From the IMG/VR virus record IMGVR_UViG_3300044859_002168, positions 25,854 to 89,853 of that record: a DNA stretch of 64,000 nucleotides; one strand, given 5' to 3'. Position 1 is the stretch's first letter. Each line of letters opens with the position of its first letter. The notes beneath the pieces are model-generated. The model was not told where the DNA came from, made no database searches, and worked only from the letters and a program-made list of their open reading frames with translations. The position numbers and the translations under genes are program-made. The stretch is from a virus. Shown piece after piece: positions 1-5,672 of this stretch.

Positions 1-96
1 AAGGGAATCTTTCATTTTGTTGATAAAACTGTTGTTTCCTTGGTAGTTACGAACTTTCTCGGTGATTTTGATGGTGTCAGTCATGGTTGTTGTCAT
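1..96 (-). CDS. N-terminus of a truncated phage protein
   Basis: Only the first 32 codons are inside the window; the gene runs off the left edge. Two in-frame ATGs (96 and 84) could start it. A Bacteroidota-type promoter ends 9 bp upstream of the first ATG, so the second start gives the more comfortable leader. The visible protein has a polar segment followed by Asn-Asn-Ser-Phe-Ile-Asn, a pattern I recall from phage proteins carrying a short conserved DNA-associated motif, but this is too little for a function. Its first residues (TTTMTDTI) resemble those of the next gene upstream (TTTMTNTI), which may reflect a shared leader. Confidence 0.6.
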   Translation of the reverse strand, partial: MTTTMTDTIKITEKVRNYQGNNSFINKMKDSL

Positions 97-104
97 TTGT
101 TATA

Positions 105-134
105 CAAAGATACAAATAAACTTCATTCCCACAA
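105..134 (-). promoter_or_regulatory. Bacteroidota-type promoter
   Basis: Reading the minus strand there is TTG, 19 bases, then TATCTTTG (complement of 105-112). This matches the Bacteroidota -33/-7 consensus TTTG and TAnnTTTG. It points at the truncated gene at the left edge. The sequence just downstream (TATAACAAAT) is identical to that after the promoter of the large RNA near 4531. Confidence 0.7.
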
Positions 135-142
135 GCAAAAAG

Positions 143-175
143 AAAAAAAATCCCCTCTTTTTTTCAGAGGGGATT
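143..175 (-). terminator. Intrinsic terminator
   Basis: A 9-bp perfect stem, AATCCCCTC with GAGGGGATT (149-157 and 167-175), is followed on the minus strand by a run of eight T. It ends the transcript of the gene at 183-662. Confidence 0.85.
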
Positions 176-182
176 CTCACTC

Positions 183-662
183 TTAGTTTTGAGTGAAGGC
201 TTTGTCAGCCCAAGTTTTAGCTCCCATGAAGTCCCAAATATTCATGTCACACATGTTGGGGAAACTACTTCTCATGTCACCAACGGTCAACACATCCAAG
301 AAACCTTTATCGATTCCGTGCCACTTGTTTCCTTTAGTTGTGAAAACATTGTGCCATAATTCCATTCCATTGTCGTAAGTCACCTTAACTTGAACGTTTA
401 CCAAAGAGTTTTTCTTGTACCCTGCGATAACAGACTGAGCGGTACCTTTGGTGTCGTGGATGACGAGGAAACCCGCTCTACACTTAACAACGATACGGAA
501 TTCATATTCAGCGTTCACGTCTTTGATATGGTTAGAGACAGTAACAGACAGACGTTTGCCGTTGGTGGTGGTGTCAAAGGAGCCGTAGAATACGTCTCCT
601 GCCATTGTTCCTTCAGTAACTTTGATGATTGATTGGGTCGGGGTAGAGATTGTGTTTGTCAT
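183..662 (-). CDS. Hypothetical beta-rich protein, 159 aa
   Basis: I do not recognise this protein. I place the start at the ATG at 662: an upstream GTG at 683 would lie almost inside the promoter and could not be part of the transcript. The protein alternates short hydrophobic strands with polar turns, suggesting a small beta-rich soluble fold, and has no signal peptide or membrane segment. It is a single-gene unit with its own Bacteroidota-type promoter upstream and a strong terminator downstream, which suggests independent, probably early and strong expression. Codon use looks less AT-biased than most of its neighbours, as in highly expressed genes. A role in host takeover is possible but purely inferred. 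Confidence 0.75.
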   Translation of the reverse strand: MTNTISTPTQSIIKVTEGTMAGDVFYGSFDTTTNGKRLSVTVSNHIKDVNAEYEFRIVVKCRAGFLVIHDTKGTAQSVIAGYKKNSLVNVQVKVTYDNGMELWHNVFTTKGNKWHGIDKGFLDVLTVGDMRSSFPNMCDMNIWDFMGAKTWADKAFTQN

Positions 663-685
663 AGTAGTGGTTTTTTTTAACACTA

Positions 686-716
686 CAAAGATACGCGCAA
701 AATCCGAACTGCCAAA
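686..716 (-). promoter_or_regulatory. Bacteroidota-type promoter
   Basis: On the minus strand TTTG (713-716) is followed by exactly 19 bases and TATCTTTG (686-693), the full Bacteroidota consensus. It serves the gene starting at 662, giving a short leader of about 20 bases without a Shine-Dalgarno sequence. Confidence 0.8.
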
Positions 717-723
717 CTTTTTT

Positions 724-1452
724 TTATTTTAATCTTGACATCTTAAAAATGTAATCGTCATCAATAAAATGTACGGTCTTTGGATTTTCAGGTATCTCAT
801 CAGTAAAATAATATAACGCCAAAGAATATCTTGAGATGTTATCGGGTGTGTTCAAAGGAACAGGGTGCCCGTGAGGAGCATTTTCAATATCAAATATAAC
901 CGCTCTATTAAAAATTGGTGAAATCTTAACACACTCCCTTGAAAAGTCTTTTTCCCACAATTCTAAATCTCCCCCCCATTCTTTTTCCCAATTTTTATTT
1001 AAGTATATTAACAAATTGAGTTTTCTACGATGATTGGTTTCAGGATGTCTATTATAATCAGTATGAATTGATAACTTACCACCTCTATTGATTTTATGAA
1101 CACCACCACCCATTAAAATATCATCACAATATAAATTTGAGTGACCTGTCAATTCTTTAAGAAAATTTAAAAATTCAGGCGTGTTTAAATAATCAATAAC
1201 TAAAGAAGTGTGTGGTATTTGTTTTTTTAATTGTATTATATCAGTATCATGATTTGGTGTGTAGAATTTATTTACCTCATACTTTTCAACCCATTCTTGA
1301 TTATTGTGATACCAATAATCGTGTTGTTTTAATTCCGAAAGAACTCTCTTCAAAAGATAATCAGGTAAAAAATTATCAATTACCGTATAGGGGAATGGGT
1401 GCGCATTTTGATACACACAACTTAATTTTTTAGATAAACTATAATCAATCAT
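724..1452 (-). CDS. 2-oxoglutarate/Fe(II)-dependent oxygenase, prolyl-4-hydroxylase type
   Basis: The C-terminal half is a double-stranded beta-helix dioxygenase of the 2OG-FeII_Oxy_3 type. Visible signature residues are the His-x-Asp iron motif at H130/D132, the distal histidine at H194 (H196 is the alternative) in an Ala-Pro-His-Gly-His-Pro segment, and the 2-oxoglutarate-binding arginine at R208. The 242-residue length is normal for phage members. Such enzymes couple decarboxylation of 2-oxoglutarate to hydroxylation of a protein or small molecule; the substrate cannot be read here. It lies 5 bp downstream of the small zinc-binding gene on the same strand. The window also encodes collagen-like fibres, but their prolines sit mostly in the X position of G-X-Y, so a hydroxylase-substrate link is only speculative. 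Confidence 0.85.
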   Translation of the reverse strand: MIDYSLSKKLSCVYQNAHPFPYTVIDNFLPDYLLKRVLSELKQHDYWYHNNQEWVEKYEVNKFYTPNHDTDIIQLKKQIPHTSLVIDYLNTPEFLNFLKELTGHSNLYCDDILMGGGVHKINRGGKLSIHTDYNRHPETNHRRKLNLLIYLNKNWEKEWGGDLELWEKDFSRECVKISPIFNRAVIFDIENAPHGHPVPLNTPDNISRYSLALYYFTDEIPENPKTVHFIDDDYIFKMSRLK

Positions 1453-1457
1453 ATTTT

Positions 1458-1763
1458 TTAAATTCTACAAGAACCGTCACAAGTTTGTCCAACACCATCA
1501 ACATAACCTCTTCTTATATCAACGTGTGTGTTTTTGGTATAACTTGTTTTTCCACCACAAATAACACAACTATCATACTCATCGTCAGAACGTTCTTCAA
1601 TACCAACGACATGTCCGTAATCGTCAACAACTAACTTGACATGTTCATCAGAATTTTTTACAAGGTTATTAATCTCATTCCAATACTTTTCTCTAACGTA
1701 TTTTCCGAGTTCCAAATCATTTGGTCTTTCCAAAATTTCACGGGTTGCGATTTTTATTTCCAT
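1458..1763 (-). CDS. Small putative zinc-binding protein, 101 aa
   Basis: I do not recognise the family. Two cysteine pairs, C66-x2-C69 and C95-x3-C99, probably form a treble-clef or ribbon-like zinc site at the C-terminus. The N-terminal two thirds are mixed and acidic. The ATG at 1763 is preferred over one 24 bases upstream because the extra residues are AT-tract-encoded and hydrophobic and the AT-rich leader before 1763 is typical of Bacteroidota-type starts. It precedes the 2OG-oxygenase gene by 5 bp, so the two are probably cotranscribed. Confidence 0.7.
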   Translation of the reverse strand: MEIKIATREILERPNDLELGKYVREKYWNEINNLVKNSDEHVKLVVDDYGHVVGIEERSDDEYDSCVICGGKTSYTKNTHVDIRRGYVDGVGQTCDGSCRI

Positions 1764-1823
1764 TTTTATTTTAATAATACATACCAAATGTTGAAAAAAA
1801 ATACTATCAATTCAATTTTACGG

Positions 1824-1831
1824 TATTTATA
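1824..1831 (+). promoter_or_regulatory. TATTTATA motif upstream of plus-strand gene
   Basis: The octamer TATTTATA lies 14 bp before the GTG start at 1846. Similar octamers precede several other genes of the window at 12-19 bp (24762, 29163, 30541, 37850, 38882, 41724, 62181). It may be a phage-specific promoter element; the evidence is positional only. Confidence 0.35.
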
Positions 1832-1845
1832 TTAAAAGTCATACT

Positions 1846-2622
1846 GTGACCAACGAGAAAATTTATCAATTAGTTTTAAAATACTCTTACTTGTTTGACC
1901 AAACGCCAAACATACTTGACCTTATTACCGTACAAATTAATAAATTGTGGGATTGGGAGTATGGCGGAAGATTTAGGAGATTTACAAATGATGATGATTC
2001 CATATTTGCAATTATGTTATATCTACATAGAAAAGGATATTCCTATGACCAAATTATAAATAAAATTAAAAACAGTACCGCAATAGTTCTTGGTTACGAC
2101 AACGAAGAACGTGTTTTAGAAACGTGTGGTGATTGTGAGGGAAGTGGTCGTGAAGAATGTACAATTTGTGGTGGTAGTGGAACAGTTGAATGTAATGATT
2201 GTGATGGAACAGGAGAAGTGTCGGGTGAGCCTTGCGACTCGTGTCAAGGCGGAGGTGAATTTGATTGTGACGAATGTGATGGAGACGGTTATATTGAATG
2301 TCGTGAATGTGAGGGTGGTGGTGATGTCGAAAACCCCGACAAAACTAAATTTACAACAGTTACTTATCTAACCTTTAATCCTGTGGTTGCCAATTATTTT
2401 AGAGAAAATTTAAATGGTAGCGTTCCCGAAATTTCAAACTCAACTTTTGATAAATTACATAAATTGGATGAAAGTGATTTTGAAGTTGAATTACAAAGTA
2501 ATTATAAAAGGGTGTCCAATTATGTTATTGAGGTAACTTCAGACCCTGAGGAATTAATTGAATTTATTTCGGACGCAAAAAACCAAATTGAAAATAACTA
2601 CTTATGGACTTTAACGGTATAG
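1846..2622 (+). CDS. Protein with six DnaJ-type CxxCxGxG zinc motifs
   Basis: The centre of this 258-residue protein holds six CxxCxGxG-like repeats starting at C94, C105, C116, C130, C141 and C152, spaced 11-11-14-11-11. The DnaJ cysteine-rich domain has four such repeats binding two zinc ions; six would fit three. There is no J domain, so it is not a DnaJ protein; isolated domains of this kind bind unfolded proteins or act in disulfide chemistry. The N-terminus (1-90) is helical and the C-terminus (165-258) looks mixed alpha/beta. I chose the GTG at 1846 since no ATG precedes the conserved part. The next gene overlaps its end by 19 bp, indicating translational coupling. Confidence 0.8.
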   Translation: MTNEKIYQLVLKYSYLFDQTPNILDLITVQINKLWDWEYGGRFRRFTNDDDSIFAIMLYLHRKGYSYDQIINKIKNSTAIVLGYDNEERVLETCGDCEGSGREECTICGGSGTVECNDCDGTGEVSGEPCDSCQGGGEFDCDECDGDGYIECRECEGGGDVENPDKTKFTTVTYLTFNPVVANYFRENLNGSVPEISNSTFDKLHKLDESDFEVELQSNYKRVSNYVIEVTSDPEELIEFISDAKNQIENNYLWTLTV

Positions 2623-3143
2623 TAAAATTTTTAAAATCCCGAGGTGGATACCCTAACCCAAATATGAATTTATATTTGGAGATGTTTGACATGACTCAAT
2701 CAGAGTTTCTCATGTCCATGCACAAATCTTTAGGTGAAGAAGGTACCAAAACATTATTAACTAAATCAATCAAAAAATTAACTAAAGATGGACCATTTAA
2801 AATTGAAATAGACAGTTTAGAGGTTGGGTCATACGTTGAGTTAGATTTTAAAAATTCATCTGTTTATGTTGAAGAAATTAATGATGAAAGATATGCCACA
2901 GTATTAATAGAAAATTGGGACATACCAAATTCAAGTATAATTTACTTACATATAAATGACGATGGTGAAGAAGAGATGAAATATTTTGACATTGATGGTT
3001 TATTAGATTTTTTATGGGATGAAAACCCGTACGACTACTCCGACGCATTAAATGAATGGGTATCATTTATTGCAAAACAAATTAGTTCATATATGGGAAC
3101 CCCAATAGGATTGGCTGATAGAGCAAATAGAGCAAAAGAATAA
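2604..3143 (+). CDS. Hypothetical acidic protein, 179 aa
   Basis: I do not recognise this protein. It starts inside the end of the six-zinc-motif gene (19-bp overlap) and is followed directly by an intrinsic terminator, so the two form a bicistronic unit. The sequence is acidic, with a helical N-terminal third and a central stretch of alternating hydrophobic residues that suggests a beta sheet. No membrane segment or signal peptide is visible. Confidence 0.75.
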   Translation: MDFNGIVKFLKSRGGYPNPNMNLYLEMFDMTQSEFLMSMHKSLGEEGTKTLLTKSIKKLTKDGPFKIEIDSLEVGSYVELDFKNSSVYVEEINDERYATVLIENWDIPNSSIIYLHINDDGEEEMKYFDIDGLLDFLWDENPYDYSDALNEWVSFIAKQISSYMGTPIGLADRANRAKE

Positions 3144-3173
3144 AAAAGGTCAGCCGAAACTGACCTTTTCTTT
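3144..3173 (+). terminator. Intrinsic terminator
   Basis: A perfect 10-bp stem (AAAAGGTCAG with CTGACCTTTT, loop CCGAAA) is followed by TTTTCTTTT. It closes the plus-strand pair 1846-3143. Confidence 0.85.
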
Positions 3174-3208
3174 TGGGACTGACCGAATGACAGTCAATCA
3201 CTCCACCA

Positions 3209-3225
3209 CCTGACATTATGTCAGG
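3209..3225. repeat. 17-bp inverted repeat
   Basis: CCTGACAT and ATGTCAGG face each other around one central base. It lies just past the end of the minus-strand gene 3229-3522 and has no T-run, so it may be an operator or an mRNA 3'-end stabilising hairpin rather than a terminator. Confidence 0.5.
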
Positions 3226-3228
3226 AAA

Positions 3229-3522
3229 TTATTTGGTAACTAAAGCTTCCACCTTAGATTTCATATGTTCTGACAAACTAAGTTCACCAACTGTTGGTGT
3301 AACCAAGGAAGTCAAAACAATAGAATCAACCAAATACTTGTAAGGAATGTGAACCAAGAAGTCGGTACCATTGAAGAAATCTAAATCTCCTTTGAGTTCC
3401 AAACAACCGTGAACCATCTTCAAAAACAACTTAAACTGAACACCATCAACAAAGGTTTCATTCAAGAGGGTTCCGAACTTCTCGTTCTCAATCCGAATAT
3501 TGTATGTAAAATTTATTTTCAT
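3229..3522 (-). CDS. Hypothetical protein, 97 aa
   Basis: I do not recognise this protein. It is a small soluble protein with alternating hydrophobic residues in its first half and an amphipathic helix near the C-terminus. It has its own promoter at 3541-3572, whose -33 element overlaps the terminator of the large RNA upstream, so it is transcribed as an independent unit right after the RNA. Its leader would be about 15 bases with no Shine-Dalgarno sequence. Confidence 0.7.
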   Translation of the reverse strand: MKINFTYNIRIENEKFGTLLNETFVDGVQFKLFLKMVHGCLELKGDLDFFNGTDFLVHIPYKYLVDSIVLTSLVTPTVGELSLSEHMKSKVEALVTK

Positions 3523-3540
3523 ATCTGTTGTTTAACACTA

Positions 3541-3572
3541 CAAATATAAAAAGAACTTTCCATATAAACAAA
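3541..3572 (-). promoter_or_regulatory. Bacteroidota-type promoter
   Basis: The minus strand has TTTG (3569-3572), 20 bases, then TATATTTG (3541-3548), matching TTTG/TAnnTTTG. The -33 element lies in the T-run of the preceding terminator, a very compact arrangement. Confidence 0.65.
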
Positions 3573-3602
3573 AAAACCCGAAGATTTTTTTCTTCGGGTT
3601 TT
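3573..3602 (-). terminator. Intrinsic terminator of the large RNA
   Basis: A 9-bp stem (ACCCGAAGA with TCTTCGGGT, 3576-3584 and 3591-3599) has, on the minus strand, a run of seven T after it. No coding gene ends here, so it most likely closes the non-coding transcript that begins near 4526. Confidence 0.8.
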
Positions 3603-4526
3603 GGCACTTAGGTTGAGAATACACCTTTGATTGAGAATCTTTAGGAACATTATTGTTTCTTTCCGTTTCCACTATCTTTTGAATAGTAATTCTCAGTGAC
3701 GGTTCCTTAGGGGTACCACTCCTTGAGTTGTAGCTTACTCTCTTTTTACTTATTACTCTCCGAGGTTGCCACCCCAGTGAATCCTTGCGGGATTAGAGAA
3801 CGTTCTCAAGAATCGTGTGGGTCTTGGAAACCCACAACGGCAATGAACATCTCATTACTATGTAGTCACCTTTCACCTACAACTGACGGACACTTTTCCT
3901 TTGTCTTTTAGTATTTGCATACCTATAAAATGCAAAGTTTGTTGTTTGTGGATGGATGAAAGTAGTGGTCCGCCGACCAGCCAAGCCATCTTTTGAACGA
4001 CTCGATACTATACTACTCTCTGAGATATCCCTACCTCAACACTTCAAGACTACTTCGTGACTTATGTCTTGGTAGACAATGGTCAAGGATGATTTCGGCA
4101 CCACCCGTTTGTCATCATACCTTTCGGTTTTAAGTATCCTTTGATATTGAATCCCGCAGTTATAAGGTTGGATTACCCTATTTCCCACAACAATTCTACG
4201 AGTTATTCTTATTGTTCTTCCGAACTCAACCCAACGACCCACATCGCTGAGTCATATTTCCATTTCATCTACAGTGTCACCCTCGATTACTTAGGACTTA
4301 TGATATCCCGCTTGCCTACTCGAGTTAATAAAACCGAAGTTTTAAAAACCGCAATCTCTTTTAAACTTGAGAGACCACTTTATCCCACTTTCGTGGTTTA
4401 TTTATCGACCATAGGCGGCCGATTATCTTTTCTCAGTATTTTCTCAAAATCAACCCAAGGGTCTCATCATCAACATACTGATGGAATAATCAATAATTTA
4501 AAGAACGTTTCAGTTTCCTGATTTGT
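3573..4526 (-). ncRNA. Large structured non-coding RNA candidate (~950 nt), GOLLD/ROOL-like in size and setting
   Basis: This is the longest stretch without a convincing gene; it lies between a Bacteroidota-type promoter (4531-4560) and an intrinsic terminator, both on the minus strand. The minus strand contains many compact hairpins: CCAC-GAAA-GTGG (4385-4396) and ACC-GAAA-GGT (4119-4128), both with GNRA tetraloops that exist only in this orientation; an AAGGAT/ATCCTT helix enclosing the second; nested CTACC/GGTAG and CAAGAC/GTCTTG helices; AGTAGT/ACTACT enclosing GGTC-GGCG-GACC; TTTGCAT/ATGCAAA; and GTGGGT/ACCCAC. The base composition is less AT-rich than neighbouring intergenic DNA. Phage-encoded GOLLD and ROOL RNAs are of similar size and often lie beside tRNAs, as here. 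I see no group I or II intron, RNase P or tmRNA hallmarks. Family membership is inferred, not shown. Confidence 0.65.
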
Positions 4527-4530
4527 TATA

Positions 4531-4560
4531 CAAAGATACAACAGTTTTTCATTCTGTCAA
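4531..4560 (-). promoter_or_regulatory. Bacteroidota-type promoter of the large RNA
   Basis: The minus strand shows TTG (4558-4560), 19 bases and TATCTTTG (4531-4538). The -7 box plus the following bases (TATAACAAAT) are identical to the promoter at 105-134. No coding start follows, so it most plausibly drives the non-coding transcript. Confidence 0.75.
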
Positions 4561-4580
4561 GCACCTTCGTGTTTTTTTTG

Positions 4581-4653
4581 TAGCGGGAGAGGGAATCGAA
4601 CCCCCGACCTCAAGGTTATGAGCCTTGCGAGCTACCGCTGCTACTATCCCGCG
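4581..4653 (-). tRNA. tRNA-Met (anticodon CAU), possibly initiator type
   Basis: A cloverleaf is visible on the minus strand: acceptor CGCGGGA/TCCCGCT, anticodon stem CAAGG/CCTTG around loop CTCATAA (anticodon CAT), variable region AGGTC, T arm GGGGG-TTCGATT-CCCTC. The first base C opposes T at position 72, the unpaired 1:72 feature of bacterial initiator tRNAs. However, the anticodon stem has only two of the three consecutive G-C pairs of initiators, and the D stem fits imperfectly, with one extra base. CCA is not encoded. A lysidine-modified tRNA-Ile2 (CAU) cannot be excluded. Confidence 0.85.
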
Positions 4654-4676
4654 ATTTATTTTTAAGAACGTTCCCC

Positions 4677-4766
4677 GAAAAAAAGTCCCACAACTTATTG
4701 TATTCTCTCGAACACTCGTTGTAGGACTGTGAATTGAGGATTTAACTCCTCTTCTTCCGAGTGTCT
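4677..4766 (-). ncRNA. Candidate small RNA with terminator, upstream of the tRNA
   Basis: Between a promoter (4769-4799) and the tRNA lies a minus-strand segment with a GAGGA/TCCTC hairpin, then an 11-bp stem AGTCCTACAAC/GTTGTGGGACT (one G-T wobble; 4718-4728 and 4684-4694) followed by seven T, a terminator-like end. The loop of the long stem contains GAGTGT (4712-4717), complementary to ACACTC (4759-4764) at the very 5' end, which would form a pseudoknot. It could be an ~85-nt independent RNA, or a structured leader of the tRNA transcript. Confidence 0.45.
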
Positions 4767-4768
4767 CA

Positions 4769-4799
4769 CAAAGATAAAACAATTTTTTCAAATTGTCAA
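4769..4799 (-). promoter_or_regulatory. Bacteroidota-type promoter upstream of small RNA and tRNA
   Basis: The minus strand has TTG (4797-4799), 20 bases and TATCTTTG (4769-4776). Transcription would start near 4765 and run through the small-RNA candidate towards the tRNA. Confidence 0.65.
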
Positions 4800-4878
4800 A
4801 AGGGCTAAGTGAAACTTTTTTGTGGGGTGTTTCTACCTTTCGGTGGAGATTATAAATATAGACATACTATTGAAAAGT

Positions 4879-5307
4879 TCAATCTTTTTCAAAAATATTT
4901 TGTAAAATTGTTTTCAAATATACTCCTGTATCCATATTATTGACTTTATCCAAACCAAAATACCCACATTCAGTGTGTTCATGTCCATCTTGAGCGGTTT
5001 CAAGGTTAGGGTACATATACTCATGGGTATTCAACAAATAAACATACATCATACCTTTTATACTACCGTCAGTCTTTTTCTTTTTTGGTAGTATACCCAC
5101 AAAATCTAAATCGTAGTTATCTATGTTAATATCGGTCTCTTCGTAAAACTCTCTGTACGCAGCTTCTTTAGTTGATTCATCTTTTTCAACGTGTCCTGAA
5201 GGAATAGACCACATATTAGGGTAAGATGACTTACCGTTTCTTTTACACAATAAGCATTCACCGTTAACTTTAACGACCACACCACTCAACCTTTTATACT
5301 TTTCCAT
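4879..5307 (-). CDS. Nudix hydrolase
   Basis: This 142-residue protein contains the nudix box G-x5-E-x7-R-E-x2-E-E at residues 38-57 (G38, E44, R52, E53, E56, E57), which binds Mg2+ and hydrolyses a nucleoside diphosphate linked to another moiety. The usual glycine after EE-x is replaced by Asp (T58-D59). Length is typical of compact nudix enzymes. The substrate (oxidised dNTP, NAD, ADP-ribose, capped RNA) cannot be told. The gene starts at 5307, divergent from the DUF192 gene at 5322 with only 14 bp between the starts, an AT-rich TATTTATAAATA stretch. Confidence 0.9.
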   Translation of the reverse strand: MEKYKRLSGVVVKVNGECLLCKRNGKSSYPNMWSIPSGHVEKDESTKEAAYREFYEETDINIDNYDLDFVGILPKKKKTDGSIKGMMYVYLLNTHEYMYPNLETAQDGHEHTECGYFGLDKVNNMDTGVYLKTILQNIFEKD

Positions 5308-5321
5308 ATTTATAAATAATC

Positions 5322-5672
5322 ATGAAAGTTAAAATAGGCGATAACACCTTTACTGTAAAGGTTATGGACGATTACCGTAAACGTGCTGAAGGTATGATGA
5401 ACAAAACTTTTAACGAATATTTTAACGGTATGTTGTTTCTGATGACCGACCACACCAATTGTTTTTGGATGAAAAATTGTATAATACCTTTAGATATTAT
5501 CTACATTGACAACCAAATCATATCAAAGGTTCACCACAATTGCCCACCATGTGTTGATGAAGACTGTGAGAACTACTGTGGTAGAGGTTATCTTATATTA
5601 GAAGTTGAAGGGGGTACTTGTAAGAATCTTGGTATCAAAAAAGGGGACTCTGTTAAGTTTCTTATTAATTAA
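5322..5672 (+). CDS. DUF192 family protein
   Basis: The 116-residue sequence matches the DUF192 (UPF0127) pattern: an R-x-x-G-M-M segment near residue 22, G-M-L-F then F-W-M-K-N (residues 36-52), P-L-D-I-I-Y-I-D, and a C-terminal L-E-V-E-G-G-T. The family has a small beta-barrel-like fold and no established biochemical role. An insert with four cysteines (CPPCVDEDCENYC) may be a metal site not typical of the family. Most cellular members are exported, but this copy lacks a signal peptide and would be cytoplasmic. The end overlaps the convergent DHH gene by 4 bp. Confidence 0.85.
   Translation: MKVKIGDNTFTVKVMDDYRKRAEGMMNKTFNEYFNGMLFLMTDHTNCFWMKNCIIPLDIIYIDNQIISKVHHNCPPCVDEDCENYCGRGYLILEVEGGTCKNLGIKKGDSVKFLIN

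Noticed and set aside
3723-4521. Short open frames on both strands within the large RNA region
   Set aside because: Composition is not protein-like, no start context, and they cross stable hairpins; the promoter and terminator support a non-coding transcript.
3573-4526. Group I or II intron, RNase P RNA or tmRNA
   Set aside because: No recognisable conserved core, no tRNA-like CCA end or tag peptide frame, and no split gene around it.
4549-4791. 80-residue minus-strand frame
   Set aside because: It runs straight through the tRNA and the small-RNA terminator stem.
4879-5672. Genomic-island boundary at the tRNA with an attachment site
   Set aside because: No integrase and no direct repeat of the tRNA 3' end were found in the window.
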